In this document: positions 11,666 through 22,715 of the stretch, piece by piece | How the letters are laid out: the number at the start of each line of letters is the position of its first letter | Numbering within the stretch: the stretch's first letter is position 1 | Source of the DNA: Clarkia xantiana subsp. parviflora | Taxonomy: Eukaryota; Streptophyta; Magnoliopsida; Myrtales; Onagraceae | DNA length: 64,000 nt | Assembly (NCBI GenBank): GCA_036873135.1 | Contig: JAPTYO010000011.1 | Coordinates: 13,960,747 to 14,024,746, forward strand | Direction of reading: 5' to 3' | Notes under the pieces: model-generated | Databases searched by the model: none | The model's input: only the letters and a program-made list of their open reading frames with translations | Told to the model about the DNA's origin: nothing | Made by a program: the position numbers and the translations under genes

Positions 11666-12314
11666 TGATGGGCCCTGGCAAAGGCCGTTAGGCCCCTTAA
11701 CGATTGGCAAACGGCGACTAGGCCTAGTGGGCTAGGAGCTGGGCTGCTGGAAGGAGAAGGGCTCCGACGGAAGGAGGCCCCGATATTGAATGGCCCCGAG
11801 CAAGTATGGCTCCGATAGGGAAGAGCCCCGAAGATATCGGACCTGGACGTAGTCGGTCCCGATATGGGAGTTGACACCACTCCCCGATACCGAATCCTCA
11901 ACGATGTAACTTGGGAGCCTCCGATAATGATCGAGACTCGCCAGTAAGAGCCCAATCCCGGAAATCTCGCCATGATTATAATAGTGGTATAATGTGCGAG
12001 ATATGTGGGATACGAATAACTGTACAAGATACATGGCAAGATACACGGCGAGATATGTGGAATAATGGATCACAATCCAACCGCCTAATCAGGTAACTGG
12101 GATAGCCTTTCCTCTATAAAAGGAGGGAAGTTATTCCAGATTAGGGTTACGTTTTACACATACAAAAATACTGCTTGCTTACTCTGTTGACTGCCATACT
12201 TACGTTAAGCATCGGAGAGGGATTCTGGGCCACTGCCCTCTATTCCCCTTCTGCAGGATTGCGAGGAGCTAAGGAATCCGTCACCGTAACCGGAGCTCCT
12301 GCCGTGATCCAACA
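11666..12314 (+). repeat. 5' LTR of the young gypsy element
   Basis: 649 bp, TGATGGGCCC...GATCCAACA. A TATA box (CTATAAAAGG) lies near 12114. The downstream motif 'taagcatcggagaggg' followed by a CTGCAGG site recurs in the LTRs at 20.1-20.8, 36.8-37.5 and 52.9/62.6 kb, linking these as one LTR family. U3 contains hairpins such as GGGAGT...ACTCCC. Confidence 0.95.
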
Positions 12315-12315
12315 T

Positions 12316-12334
12316 TGGCGCCGTCTGTGGGAAC
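12316..12334 (+). other. Primer-binding site of the young gypsy element
   Basis: TGGCGCCGTCTGTGGGAAC begins one base after the LTR. The same start (TGGCGCCGTC) occurs in the primer site of the 52.9-63.5 kb element. Confidence 0.85.
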
Positions 12335-12380
12335 GCAACAAAAAGCCAAAAGTAAGTTTGCTTCCCTCTGATTCCATTCC

Positions 12381-13406
12381 ATGGCTGGCAACAGATCGCA
12401 GCGTTCAGGCAAGCAAGTGCCGGCCACCAGCAATCCCCCTGAGGACGCTACCCAGCATCAGGATCTGAGAGACGATGGTGACAGCACTCGCCGAGACGAT
12501 ACCGCGCGAAGGAACAACCCCCCTGGTGGATCCAGGAACGAGACACCTTCCCAGAATCCGGAGCTGGCCAGGGTAGTGGCAGAGGCCATGCCCCTATTCA
12601 TGGAGGCCATGGAGGCCCTCCTAGACCGAAGAGAAGCTGCTAGAAGGCAGGCCGATCTACCGCCGCTCCCTCCGCGGCGAGATGCTCCCAGAAGGCAGAT
12701 GGACGATAACCTGCCGCCACCCCCTCCGTTGAGGGAACAGCCCATGCCCCCCAATCCAGCACCAACGGAGAATTTTGTGGTCGATGGACCAGGGCCCGTA
12801 CAACAAAGGACTATCCCTTTGAATGGTCCCCTCACTGCCGACCAGGTAGTAAAGATTGTGGGTATCTGCATGGGAGATCAGAAGCCCATGATGTCGGAAT
12901 TGGGGAGTCAGGAGACCCATCATTTCGTTCCCAGATTGATCCATACCTTGGCCCCTCCAGGCTTGGGTATCCCGAAGATAGACGAGTACGACGGGGTCGC
13001 GGACCCGGTTCGCCACGTGCAGAAGCACCTGACAGCGTGCATGGGCAGGACCCCTGATGAGGATGTTATCTGTGCGTTGTTCCCGAGCACCTTGGGAGAG
13101 AAGGCGATGACGTGGTTCTACAGTCTGCCCACTGGATGTATAACCTGTTGGAAGGATATGCATCAGCGATTCATCGCCCAGTACCAAGGGCGTCGACGGC
13201 TGCTGAAGAGTGTTCGGACCCTGCATGAGGTGGTCCAGAGGCCTGACGAATCGCTGGCCCAATACTACCAGCGTTACACTGCTGGTATGACCGAGCTAGA
13301 TGAGGAGGAAGGAGTACGAAGACTTAAGATTTTAAAAATTAAACTCGGTCCCCGGGCGCTGAATCTTCAGAGGGCTTTGGAGGGGCAGGCTCAGAGGGAT
13401 CGGTAG
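12381..13406 (+). CDS. Gag protein, C-terminally truncated, of the young gypsy element
   Basis: A 341-residue frame that opens 66 bases after the LTR. The first 170 residues are Pro/Arg/Asp-rich and low in complexity. The Gag capsid domain follows (about 190-315), with the conserved signatures EYDGVADPVRHV, ALFPSTLGEKAMTWFYSLP and RFIAQYQGRRR, then DESLAQYYQRYTAGM. After about residue 317 the similarity stops and the frame runs through antisense coding sequence of the neighbouring gene (LGPRALNLQRALEGQ). No zinc-knuckle motif or protease follows. The sense frame and the last exon of the antisense gene overlap at 13339-13406. It probably forms or joins virus-like particles made by a helper element; this is inference. 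The start is the first ATG after the leader. Confidence 0.82.
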   Translation: MAGNRSQRSGKQVPATSNPPEDATQHQDLRDDGDSTRRDDTARRNNPPGGSRNETPSQNPELARVVAEAMPLFMEAMEALLDRREAARRQADLPPLPPRRDAPRRQMDDNLPPPPPLREQPMPPNPAPTENFVVDGPGPVQQRTIPLNGPLTADQVVKIVGICMGDQKPMMSELGSQETHHFVPRLIHTLAPPGLGIPKIDEYDGVADPVRHVQKHLTACMGRTPDEDVICALFPSTLGEKAMTWFYSLPTGCITCWKDMHQRFIAQYQGRRRLLKSVRTLHEVVQRPDESLAQYYQRYTAGMTELDEEEGVRRLKILKIKLGPRALNLQRALEGQAQRDR

Positions 13407-16123
13407 GAGGCTCGTCGGCGTCTTCGGAGGAGCTCTCCGACGGGAGGCTAAGGTACGTCTCTGCGGCTAGGCCGAGAGTCTTGGACTTCCTCAAGTCGAT
13501 GGAGTCCCCGTAGGTTTCATTAAGCTCTTCGACAATATCAAGGATGGCATTCTGCAAATCTTCCTGACAATGTCTTGCCGCGTCTACTTTGAAGTCCTCC
13601 GAGCTCCGATATTCCTCGAGGGCCTGGACCTTCGCGTTTGTTATTTGGGCGGAATGATCCGCCTTTGCCTCCTCTAGCTCCGCGATGGCCCTCTGCTTCT
13701 CAAGCTTCAGCCGCTCGGCAGTTTCTTGCAACGCTGCCTTATCGAAGGCAGCCTGGCTCCGATCCGCCAAGGCCGCTTGCTGCTCTCGCCTAAGCGAGCT
13801 CTCAAGGCTTAGAATTTGCCTTTGCTGGGATTGGGCCTCTTGAGCAAGCTTGGCCCTGACCTCCTCGGCCCGCTGCCTGTCCTCCTCAGCCTGTTGCCTA
13901 ACCTCTTCGGCCCGCTCTTCGGCTCGCTTTTTACCCTCCTCCGCTCGGAGCCTTGACGCCTCGGAGGCAGCTAGGTCCTCCTGGAGCTTGGTCAAGCTCT
14001 CGAGGTTGGAGTTGGCCCGTTCTTGCTCCAAAGCCTCCCGAAGAGACAGGATGTAGCCGAAGCAGCGATCCTGGTCCGCCATTTCCTGAGGGCAAAATAT
14101 AGCTTAGTATTTAAAAAGTCGGAGTACTTCCAGATGAATAGAAGCAAAGTGTACCTACCTCTATCCGACGGACGGCCATTTGCCGGATGTCCGCCTCAAT
14201 GTCCTCTCCTTCCAGCGAGAGGGGACGCCTCAGTGAGGGCGGGACCGAGCCCGACACCAGGTGCAAGGCCAGGTTCTTCTCCTGACACCCCCGATGTAGA
14301 GGAATCCCCCGAAGGGACTCCACCGGTCTCCAAGGCTTGGCGCTCTGCTCCGAGGAGAAGGCCTGGTAGTAGTCTCCATCCAAGGGGAATGGAGGTACTA
14401 CCAGGCGAGCCCCCTCATCTTCACTTATTTGGACTTCGGGAGTCGCGCCCCTAACCGGTGACGCTGGCGGTGCGGGTGACGATGGCGGCGTGACGGGGAG
14501 TGGAGACGTCTTCCTACCAGGTGACTTAGCAGGAGTCGACCTTGATTTTCCACGGAGGATTAAGCCTTCCTCCTCAGCTTGATCTTCGGAGGGGGAGTCC
14601 TCCAAGCTGGTCACCCGACCAAATTCACCACGGGCCTCCGTCGGGGCATCTTCCACCACCGGCTCCGCTGCAGGCACGGGGTCCGAGGCAGGTGCAGCAG
14701 GGGCGACATCCGCAGGACCTGCGGCGGGGCGAATAAGTCGAGGAATTAATTTGATATCGGTGTGCCAAATTAAACAACGCTCCATATATCTCTCTTGGCC
14801 GAAAAAGTCGTAATAACCCGTTTCGAGGACGTGTGGAGTTTCCCCTCGAAGGATATTCTTGACATCCCTGACCCGTCCTTTCATGTCGGAGGCTTGAAGG
14901 TCTTGAGGAACTAACTCTCTATATCTTTTTATAGCACGAAAAACTGCCTTACCTTCTTTTTCGGAACGAACGCCGAAGGCAGTCCTGACCACGTCCGCGT
15001 TAGTCTGCCCCTCGGGTGTGGGGGCAGACCTTGGCGCCTCGGAGGTCTTCGCCTTCTTCCGAGACGGCCCCGATTGGGCAGAAGCCTTCCGATGGGAGGA
15101 CTTCTTCTTGCGCTTCAGCGAATGGGAGGCATCGGTATCCTCCTGAAACAGACGGGTGGTCAGCGATGTTCGAGGGGCTGTAAGCAGTGGAAACAAGAAA
15201 TAATTAGAAGATTACCCAGAGAATTACATTGGAAACACCATCATGAACTTTTCCCCCGGCCTTGGGATCAATCAGCATAATCCCAATTTCGATCCGCTGC
15301 TGATCAGTGACGGAAGTGGCCTCGAAGGGCTGGTAACCCTCCTCCCAGCGACGGGCCTGGATAAGCATCAAGGCCCTCTTGGTCTGCTCCGACCATGAAC
15401 GGAAAGGCACGGGGGGATCAGCTTCCACGACGGTCCTCGGCCACTCGATGGGACCAGGCTTGATGAAGAAGTATTGTTCCTTCCAGTTAGCATTATCATT
15501 CCCCTTATCATGGATGATGGCCCGTTCTTTGCAAATCTTCCAGGACACCTTCCTGTCCCAACCCATCTCCTTATACTGCTCATCGGTCCCCTCGGGTTGG
15601 CGGGGGGCAAAGGAGCAGATCCCGTCCTTGTTACAGGACATCTTGTAGAGGATCCGCCAGAGCTCCAGGGTATAGCTCCAGTCCTCCTTATTGATATCAC
15701 ACCACACTTGGAAGGCAATCCATGTACGGATTGCGTGTGGAGAGAAGGTTGTGGGGTAGGTCTTGTAATGGTTGCACAGCTCCACCCAACTCGGACAGAA
15801 AGGGAGTCGGATGCCCGCACGAATCTGCCCTGGGGAGATGAACACCTCATCTCCCTTGGGGAGCGTAATCCGAGCGTCACGAGTACTGAACTGGGATAGC
15901 GGGCCCCGAAGGAGGATTCGAAGATACCGCACTCTATACAAGCCCTATCGTAGTTAATAGGCGCAAGCAGGTTCTTGAGATACTTGAAGACGAAAGGTGG
16001 CCCAACAATGGCAGATTCCTCGGCTGAAAGTCGTCGAGGGAAGAAAGGAGGGGAAAATTGAAACCTAAGAAGATCAAAGATGAAAAGGAAAAGGATAATA
16101 AGGAGAAGAATCTTACCAGACAT
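13339..16123 (-). CDS. Antisense spliced gene inside the gypsy element, Transposase_28-like
   Basis: Read on the strand opposite gag. Predicted exons: 16123-16117 (ATGTCTG), 16023-15239, 15177-14159 and 14085-13339, with GT-AG borders; the third-to-fourth junction (RRIE/EMADQD) is clear, the second intron's donor is uncertain. Exon 2 encodes a globular domain (SPGQIRAGIRLPFC, SPHAIRTWIAFQVW, WKEQYFFIKPG) resembling the plant 'putative gypsy type transposon' family PF04195. Exon 3 is basic and Ser/Pro-rich with possible nuclear signals (SLKRKKKSSHRK, SRKKAKT). Exon 4 is a long coiled coil (about 150 residues of Glu/Arg/Ala heptads) with an acidic tail ending APGDRV. A one-base frameshift lies near 15.91 kb, so this copy may be damaged. 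A minus-strand TATA-like CTTATAAAAC lies near 16265. The 55.3-57.7 kb gene has the same order. Function unknown. Confidence 0.7.
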
Positions 16124-16698
16124 AGTGATTGAAGGCTTGATCGGAAAAATTTGAAGTGCTTGAATCGCCGGTGAAAACTCGAAACCTGGGGAATCAAAGC
16201 TCTTGGGATCGCAGAGAAGAAGAGGTAAAAGGAAGGTAAAACAGTGTCTGGGGGCTAGGGTTTTATAAGAGAAGGAAAGGAGAACTGAAGGGGTGGGCAA
16301 TCTGAGCCGTAGAATTCAAAACCACTCAATCAGAATCATCCAAAGGGAAACGCGTTAATTCAAAGAAGGCGAAACGGTTTTAACCTGAACCGTCAGGACG
16401 CATGGGATAGATAAGACAAGAGTAATGACGTACCGGGGCGGTTGAAAAGTGCTTTTTCAGAAAGCAGGCATGCGGAACCCGAAACGTTCGTTCACCTCCT
16501 ATCAGCATTTAATGCTGGTCTGATCAAGAAAACTCCTCGAATCCAAGTAAGATCCCAAAGGATCTTGAAGAGATCCAAAGGCAACGGCCCCCGACAAAAG
16601 TTAAGGCAATGGCCTCCAACGTTTCAAATAAAGACCCCCCGACTGGGATGTAGAAGGGTCCGATACTGAAAGACGCGACGCACTATAAGTCCCTCACG

Positions 16699-16711
16699 TC
16701 TTGGGGGCAAA
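16699..16711 (+). other. Polypurine tract of the young gypsy element
   Basis: The sequence cttgggggcaaa lies immediately before the 3' LTR; the corresponding 'gggggca' tract is found at the other family members (reverse-complemented at 20823 and 53796). Confidence 0.85.
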
Positions 16712-17360
16712 TGATGGGCCCTGGCAAAGGCCGTTAGGCCCCTTAACGATTGGCAAACGGCGACTAGGCCTAGTGGGCTAGGAGCTGGGCTGCTGGAAGG
16801 AGAAGGGCTCCGACGGAAGGAGGCCCCGATATTGAATGGCCCCGAGCAAGTATGGCTCCGATAGGGAAGAGCCCCGAAGATATCGGACCTGGACGTAGTC
16901 GGTCCCGATATGGGAGTTGACACCACTCCCCAATACCGAATCCTCAACGATGTAACTTGGGAGCCTCCGATAATGATCGAGACTCGCCAGTAAGAGCCCA
17001 ATCCCGGAAATCTCGCCATGATTATAATAGTGGTATAATGGGCGAGATATGTGGGATACGAATAACTGTACAAGATACATGGCAAGATACACGGCGAGAT
17101 ATGTGGGATAATGGATCACAATCCAACCGCCTAATCAGGTAACTGGGATAGCCTTTCCTCTATAAAAGGAGGGAAGTTATTCCAGATTAGGGTTACGTTT
17201 TACACATACAAAAATACTGCTTGCTTACTCTGTTGACTGCCATACTTACGTTAAGCATCGGAGAGGGATTCTGGGCCACTGCCCTCTATTCCCCTTCTGC
17301 AGGATTGCGAGGAGCTAAGGAATCCGTCACCGTAACCGGAGCTCCTGTCGTGATCCAACA
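16712..17360 (+). repeat. 3' LTR of the young gypsy element
   Basis: 649 bp, the same length as the 5' LTR. By eye I find four substitutions between the copies: near 16931 (A for G), 17041 (G for T), 17109 (G for A) and 17348 (T for C). No indels. Confidence 0.95.
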
Positions 17361-17365
17361 CCGCG

Positions 17366-18219
17366 TAGACAAACTAAGTATTTAAAAATCTTTCATACAT
17401 TATTATTATATCTTTAGAACCGTTACCTTTTCTTTATCCTTTTTTCTTCAAATTAATACTAATTTTTAATGATAATTCATTGTGAATACTGATTATAATG
17501 CTAAACAAATGTTACTTTTCATGCATTTTTTTATTTTTTATTTTTATATTTTAATATTAATATTATATTAAGTTTGATTTTGGTAAATATTAGTACATGT
17601 AACTGGCCAAAAATATATATTAGCATATGTATATTATCATATTTAATATAATATCATATAATTAATTTTTTTTATTATACTTTATTTCTCATTATCGCCA
17701 AATTTGTATAACATTTTCTCCATTTAAAGAACGTTTTATACGTAAGGAAAAAGTGTATCGATTCTAATATAAAATTTATAGATTGCATGATTAAACCAAT
17801 AGGTCTACTACTAAATAAAGTGTTTTAGTGATGGTATTTTTAAAGAAAAATAATAAATAATTTTATACCTCTATTACAAATAATATCCCATAAAAATAAA
17901 TATTTGTATAACTTTGAAATTATGGTTCAAAAGTATTAAGTAGTATTATAATATAATCATCTATAAAAAAATTTAGTAGATATATATTTTTTATCAAAGA
18001 AAAACTTTAGAGTGTTTTTGTAACTTTTTAAAAATATTTCAGATAAAAGTTAACGAAACTAGCAAATTGCTCAAATTTAGAAATTAATAACTTTAGATAA
18101 AAGTTAAGCTAACAATTTGCATATAATTAAGTACAAGTTGAGCTAGCAATTTGCTGTTTAAACCTAGAAAAATGATACATTCCTCCCTAAAGATACCATT
18201 CACATACTTCGTTCTTACT
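17366..18219. other. AT-rich intergenic DNA
   Basis: Very AT-rich, without coding potential or recognisable elements. It was contiguous with the sequence ending at 11660 before the gypsy insertion. Confidence 0.5.
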
Positions 18220-18925
18220 AAGGCTGGCGATTGTGAGGTTATGGTGCGAATACCACTAATACCATAACCATACCACATTTTTTTCACTCAAACCATAACC
18301 ATACCCATAACCATTGCGGTTATGATTCTTCATACCATAACCATAACCGTAACCATGGTTTTAACCACAGTTAAACCATTTAACCACGATCATTCAAACT
18401 AATACAACACCACTGTTTCATACAAAAAATCCAAATAAAACATACATTCATTGTTTCGTACACGAAATCCAAATTAAACATAATCATGTTCACTTAATTA
18501 AAAAAACACATATTTAATCATTTTAGGGTTAGCGCAACTATTTGCAAAGAAGTGAACTGAGGTCGTCTGAATGAGAGTCTGAGTGACTGAGACTAACTTC
18601 TATATTAGGTTATATTAGGTTTCAAATAGAATGAATGCACTATATTGAACGGATGAAAAATAAATTGTCTAGATTAAACGCATATTATAAGATTTGATTA
18701 ATATTTATATAAATATTAGTAATGTTACTAATGTATATATATATATATATATAGCGGTGATGGTTATAACCGCGGCTATAGATTCAATACCATAACCATA
18801 ATTATTATGGGTACAAAACTCATCACCATAACCGCACCTCACAACAATGGTGTAGTTAACCATTGCGGTAAATGGTGCGAATAACCATAGTTATTTGATT
18901 TTCACCGCACCATTGCCGGCCCTAA
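18220..18925. mobile_element. Non-autonomous hAT-like element (MITE), about 0.7 kb
   Basis: The left end 'taaggctggcgat' and the reverse complement of the right end 'tagggccggcaatgg' form imperfect terminal inverted repeats of the hAT type, close to those of the element at 50812-51360. Subterminal regions on both sides are packed with 'accataacc' and its complement, which can pair with one another. There is no coding capacity. An 8-bp target duplication could not be read with confidence (flanks 'tcgttctta' and 'tcgttaagg' are similar but not equal). Confidence 0.6.
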
Positions 18926-19165
18926 GTCGTTAAGGGGAATGAAACTCATGATATAGGCCCAACTCAATATTTTTCCTTTTACTATTAATATTAGGGGCCC
19001 ATGTGTTATAGCCTTTTATTTAACAATCTGTTCTGAGTATATTAAGCACTTTTCATTTTTGGGTCAAAGTTACGATTATATTAATAGTACGGCATGTTTT
19101 GAAGTGATGAAAATCTGATTGCCTTCCATTCCTAATTCTATTCCCTTCTTTCTGACAACTCCCAT

Positions 19166-20055
19166 CGTTAGTATCAAAGCCAAAGCCGCCCTTCCTTTGT
19201 GTCTATTCCTTTTTCCCCAAGTTCTCCGCTCTTCCTTCTTTCCACTTTTGATGGGTACCGAGACTAGACAGCAGCAAACAGATTGAGCTCTGTCTAAGCT
19301 AAGGCAGGACGTTGATCGTCATGCAGAAACCTTGGAGGAAATGAAGGAATCCGTAAACGATATGAAGGTGATCATGAACGGAATCCTGAAGCATTTCGAG
19401 TACATGAGACAATAAGGAGTTATGGCGGGAGGAGAAGCCGCTGGTCAATTTAAAGATCGATCCATCTTCAATTCAACGGGATCAACTGGATCCGGTGGCG
19501 CGCAAGTAGCAGCACGTTCTTTCCGCATTGGGAAATTTGAATTTCCCCGATTCCATGGTGAGGACGTGGTCGGATGGCTCTATCAATGCAAACACTATTT
19601 CAAGGTCGATGAAGTCGCATACGACATGAAGATCGACTTGGTCACGATCCACGTCGAAGGGGAGGCACTTTTGTGGCATCAATCCTTCATGATCCAAAAG
19701 GAAATGCAGTATTTCGTTACTATCTTATCTTGTTTTGACCTGAGCTCATATGATGATCATGTTATTGAATTAACTAATCTGAAACAATCTGGATCTATGG
19801 TGGATTAATATCGCGATTTTACTGTTATGTTCAATAGAGTACAATTGGTGTCTCCGATGTGGGAACGCCGTGCCTTAAGCATGTTTATCGCAAGATTGAG
19901 GAAGAGTTTGCAGGGGCCAGTCCGAATGGTTCAAACTAAGAGCCTATATGATGCATTTTCATTGGGTAAATTGAAGGAAGAAATCACTCTCGCTATTGAG
20001 GAATCACCACGATTTCAGCGTCTCAAATTTCCTCCAACTCCTCCCCTACCATCTC
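19166..20055 (+). pseudogene. Ty3/gypsy chromovirus-type gag remnant
   Basis: A diverged primer-binding site (TTAGTATCAAAGCC) at about 19166 is followed by a coiled-coil leader (LRQDVDRHAETLEEMK) and a Gag domain typical of chromoviruses: FEFPRFHGEDVVGWLYQC, then VHVEGEALLWHQ-like sequence around 19650 (read here as IHVEGEALLWHQSF), and FNRVQLVSPMWERRALSMF. In-frame stops lie at about 19286, 19414 and 19806. Coding similarity fades near 20055, where a minus-oriented LTR begins. The likely LTR of this element lies just before 19166 but has lost its edges. Non-functional. Confidence 0.75.
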
Positions 20056-20135
20056 CACTGTTTGCACACGAGTTTCCTTCGTGGGCTTCTCCTCTGGTTC
20101 TCTCATTCTTTACGGGCTTCTCCTTCTCATATACC

Positions 20136-20822
20136 TGTAGATAGGCACCGGAGAGGAGGTTCCCGGTAGGCCCATTGTTTGCACGTGATGTCCTGAGTGC
20201 CTTCTAGCCTCGCAACTCCGCTCTTCCTTCTCCTCGAGATACCTGCAAAAGGGGCGATACCGAGACCACGGGGGGTGGTGCTCGGTGTGCCCTCTCCGAT
20301 TCTTAAATGAGTACAGGCTCTTAGAGAGATAAATTAGAGAGAAGACAGAGCTTGAATGAGAGATAACAAGATTGTTTTCAAATGAGGAGAGTAGGCCTCT
20401 ATTTATAGATTCCTATCGGACCGCTCCGGTTATGGCAGGTTTGTAATATAAGTTGGCATTGACCGTAAATATTGTGCACTTGACCTCGGTTCGACCGTAG
20501 ATGAGCATAATGTGTTTAAGTGTGTGGGAATGGCCTCCAAGGGCGAGCCCCGGGCGAAATATCGCCCGGGGGTGGGGGTCCGGGCGAGGGAACTCGTCCG
20601 GACGAAGGGGGGATACCCGTCCGGGTATCCCCAAAGTCCCGCTCGGGTCGTACTCCCGAGGGAATTTTTCCCTCGGAGCCTTCTGGGTGGGCTTCGCCAC
20701 CCGTGTCATTCTTGGGCCTAAGTATTGGGCCTCGGGTGTCCGTTTTCCATGTTTCGAACTATATTCGGTTATGGCCCAATTATTGGGGTCCAATTTATAA
20801 TAGCTTGGGCGTATATCTAACA
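20136..20822 (-). mobile_element. Minus-oriented gypsy LTR related to the Tat-like family
   Basis: Read on the minus strand, it starts TGTTAGATATACGCCC at 20822, next to a polypurine tract (reverse complement of 'tttgcccccgag' at 20823). It has a TATA box near 20398 and the family U5 motif: 'cggagaggg', 'gcgatacc' and 'cctgcaaaagg' around 20240-20310. The U5 end is uncertain, between about 20059 and 20136. U3 (20540-20690) carries a series of perfect short palindromes. Sequence to the right is the 3' internal part of the same element. Confidence 0.7.
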
Positions 20823-21424
20823 TTTGCCCCCGAGTAAAGAAATGGTTTAACCTTTGCTTGACTCTATTTTCGTGGAGTATTGCCCAAGCGGGTTGCGAAA
20901 TGTACCTTTATGACGATCCCGACATTTATCGAGTGCTCAAGGAATGTCGCGATTTTCCTTGCCCCGTGTTTAAATGAGCTTTAAGCCGGTCCCAACTTTC
21001 ATTGAGTGCTTGAGGAACGTTGTAATTTTCCTTGTACCCTGTTTTAGAGAAGCTTAATATATATACAGAAAATGCTTTTATTAGATTTAAGCAAATTCAC
21101 GTCATATAATGAAATTATATGAGGGTAAGAATTACGAGCTTTGGTCTCGTTTTAATTTGCCTTTAGACTGTGTCCTTTTGTTCGTGTCTCCCTTTTATTG
21201 GAGCTTTTTGGAGCATCTTTGAGGTGAGTGTTTGATATAGATGTTGCCCCCTTAGGAACTTGGTAGTTGCTTGTTGTTTGGTTGCCTTAGTGCTTTGACT
21301 AGGTCATCCCTTGCTTGTATAGTTGATACATGCCCTCATGGAGGATGTTTAGTTCCACCCTTCATTACCTTAGGTTGTGTTGAGGTGATTTTATTTGTCC
21401 CTCCTTGTAGGAGTATTTTCCATG

Positions 21425-21555
21425 CTTTATCTATTATAGTCCCCCATTTGACAAGTAATATCGTCCATGCACGTGTCTTTTGCCCTCGTAGTAAGCATTT
21501 GATCTTTATGCACTTTGGGACGTATCCTTTGGTAGGTTGGTCTTGATGGATTTAT
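21425..21555 (+). repeat. Block duplicated at 22838-22965
   Basis: Both blocks contain 'atccatgcacgtgtct' variants, then 'gtagtaagcatt', then 'tatgcactttgggacgta' in the same order, about 1.41 kb apart. The 80 bases before each block are also alike at lower identity. It suggests a segmental duplication of the element's 3' region, with the 77-bp repeat array lying between the copies. Confidence 0.7.
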
Positions 21556-21562
21556 ATATAGT

Positions 21563-21813
21563 CATGACGGACCACTGTTTTTGCTGACAGATCGCTGTTT
21601 TTTCCTGACGGACCGCTATTTTTCTCCTAACGGACTGCTGTTTTTCCTGACAGACCGCTGTTTTTTTCCAGAGAACCACTGTTTTTTCTGACGAATCACT
21701 CTTTTTTCTTGACGAACCGCAGTTTTTTCCTGACGGACCGTTTTTTTTTTCTGACGGACCGTTGTTTTTTCCTGACGGACCGCTGTTTTTTCCTGACGGA
21801 CCACTGTTTTTTC
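21563..21813 (+). repeat. Short tandem repeat, about 20-22 bp unit
   Basis: About a dozen copies of a unit like 'ctgacggaccgctgttttttc' in a head-to-tail array, with variation mostly in T-run length. The array gives repetitive open frames in several phases (e.g. FFLTDR) that I do not regard as coding. Confidence 0.85.
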
Positions 21814-22319
21814 TTTGCCCTCTCTGTTATCCATGCTTGGGTCGGATATAGAGTGTTGTACCACCGCCAACTCTGGGCTTACTCCCTTCATCTCTTCTGA
21901 TGTTTCTATTGTATCCAGCATGGTGGTGAGTCCAGGTTCTATTCCTTAGTGATCCGGTACCCCTTGTTGTCTCATAAGGGGTTGTTTGGATTGGGTGATG
22001 TTAAATGAAATAGCAAATATCGGTATGTCATTGCCTTTGAAAATGGTAGTGGCTATTGGGGGAAATAATGCTCCTTCCTAAGGAGTGTTATCCTCGGACG
22101 GTGGTTATGCCTTCGTGGCTTAGTGCTGAGGCTACCTCCGCAGTATGCACACCTTGCACCTCTACAAGTGGGGGCTTGACCTTGTGCTACTCATGCTCTG
22201 TGACATGCGCATATAAAGTTGTATGTATATGGTTGCCCCCTCAAAGGGCACGAGTGGAGGTGTTTGGCGTTTCGAATGCGAGGGGGATGGTTAACCTTTG
22301 AAGTGACTACACTTGACAG

Positions 22320-22715
22320 CCCATGTATGCGTGCCCCCGTAGTGGACACGTTGTTGTTCGTAGAGGGATACTCCTTGTATTGGTTACGCTTGGTAGCTCT
22401 TATATGCGTTCCTACGTAGAGGACACGTTGTTGTATGTAGATGGATACTCCTCGTATTGGCTACGCTTGGCAGCCCATGTATGCGTGCCCCCGTAGTGGA
22501 CACGTTGTTGTACGTAGAGGGATACTCCTCGTATTGGCTATGCTTGGTAACTCATATATGCGTGCCCCCGTAGTGGACACGTTGTTGTATGTACAGGGAT
22601 ACTCCTCGTATTGGCTACGCTTGGTAGCTCATATATGCGTGCCCCCGTAGTGGACACATTGTTGTATGTAGAGGGATACTCCTCATATTGGCTACGGTTG
22701 GTAGCTCGTATATAA
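22320..22715 (+). repeat. Tandem repeat, about 77 bp unit, five copies
   Basis: Unit landmarks are 'gtgcccccgtagtggacac', 'agggatactcctcgtattgg' and 'ctacgcttggtagctc'. Five copies are visible, the second more diverged. It lies in the 3' non-coding part of the Tat-like remnant. Confidence 0.85.

Larger units (their letters stand above)
11666..17360 (+). mobile_element. Young non-autonomous Ty3/gypsy (Tat/Retand-like) element
   Basis: A structurally complete 5,695-bp element. Two 649-bp LTRs (11666-12314 and 16712-17360) are flanked by the 5-bp target duplication CCGCG (11661-11665 and 17361-17365). The primer-binding site follows the left LTR and the polypurine tract precedes the right one. 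By eye the LTRs differ at four positions, so insertion was recent. Inside are a sense gag frame (12381-13406) and, on the other strand, a spliced gene (13339-16123). No protease, reverse transcriptase, RNase H or integrase is present, so movement must rely on another element. An antisense extra gene is a recognised trait of some Tat-lineage elements; the assignment rests on that and on the TGGCGCCGTC primer site. Confidence 0.93.

Noticed and set aside
12458..13262. Long minus-strand frames (137 and 201 codons) opposite gag
   Set aside because: They mirror the clear sense Gag domain and carry no recognisable motif.
14023..15957. Plus-strand frames of 64-143 codons over the antisense gene
   Set aside because: Shadows of the coding exons on the other strand.
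17924..18100. Possible small gene between the gypsy element and the hAT MITE
   Set aside because: Only short AT-rich frames; no motif or splice pattern.
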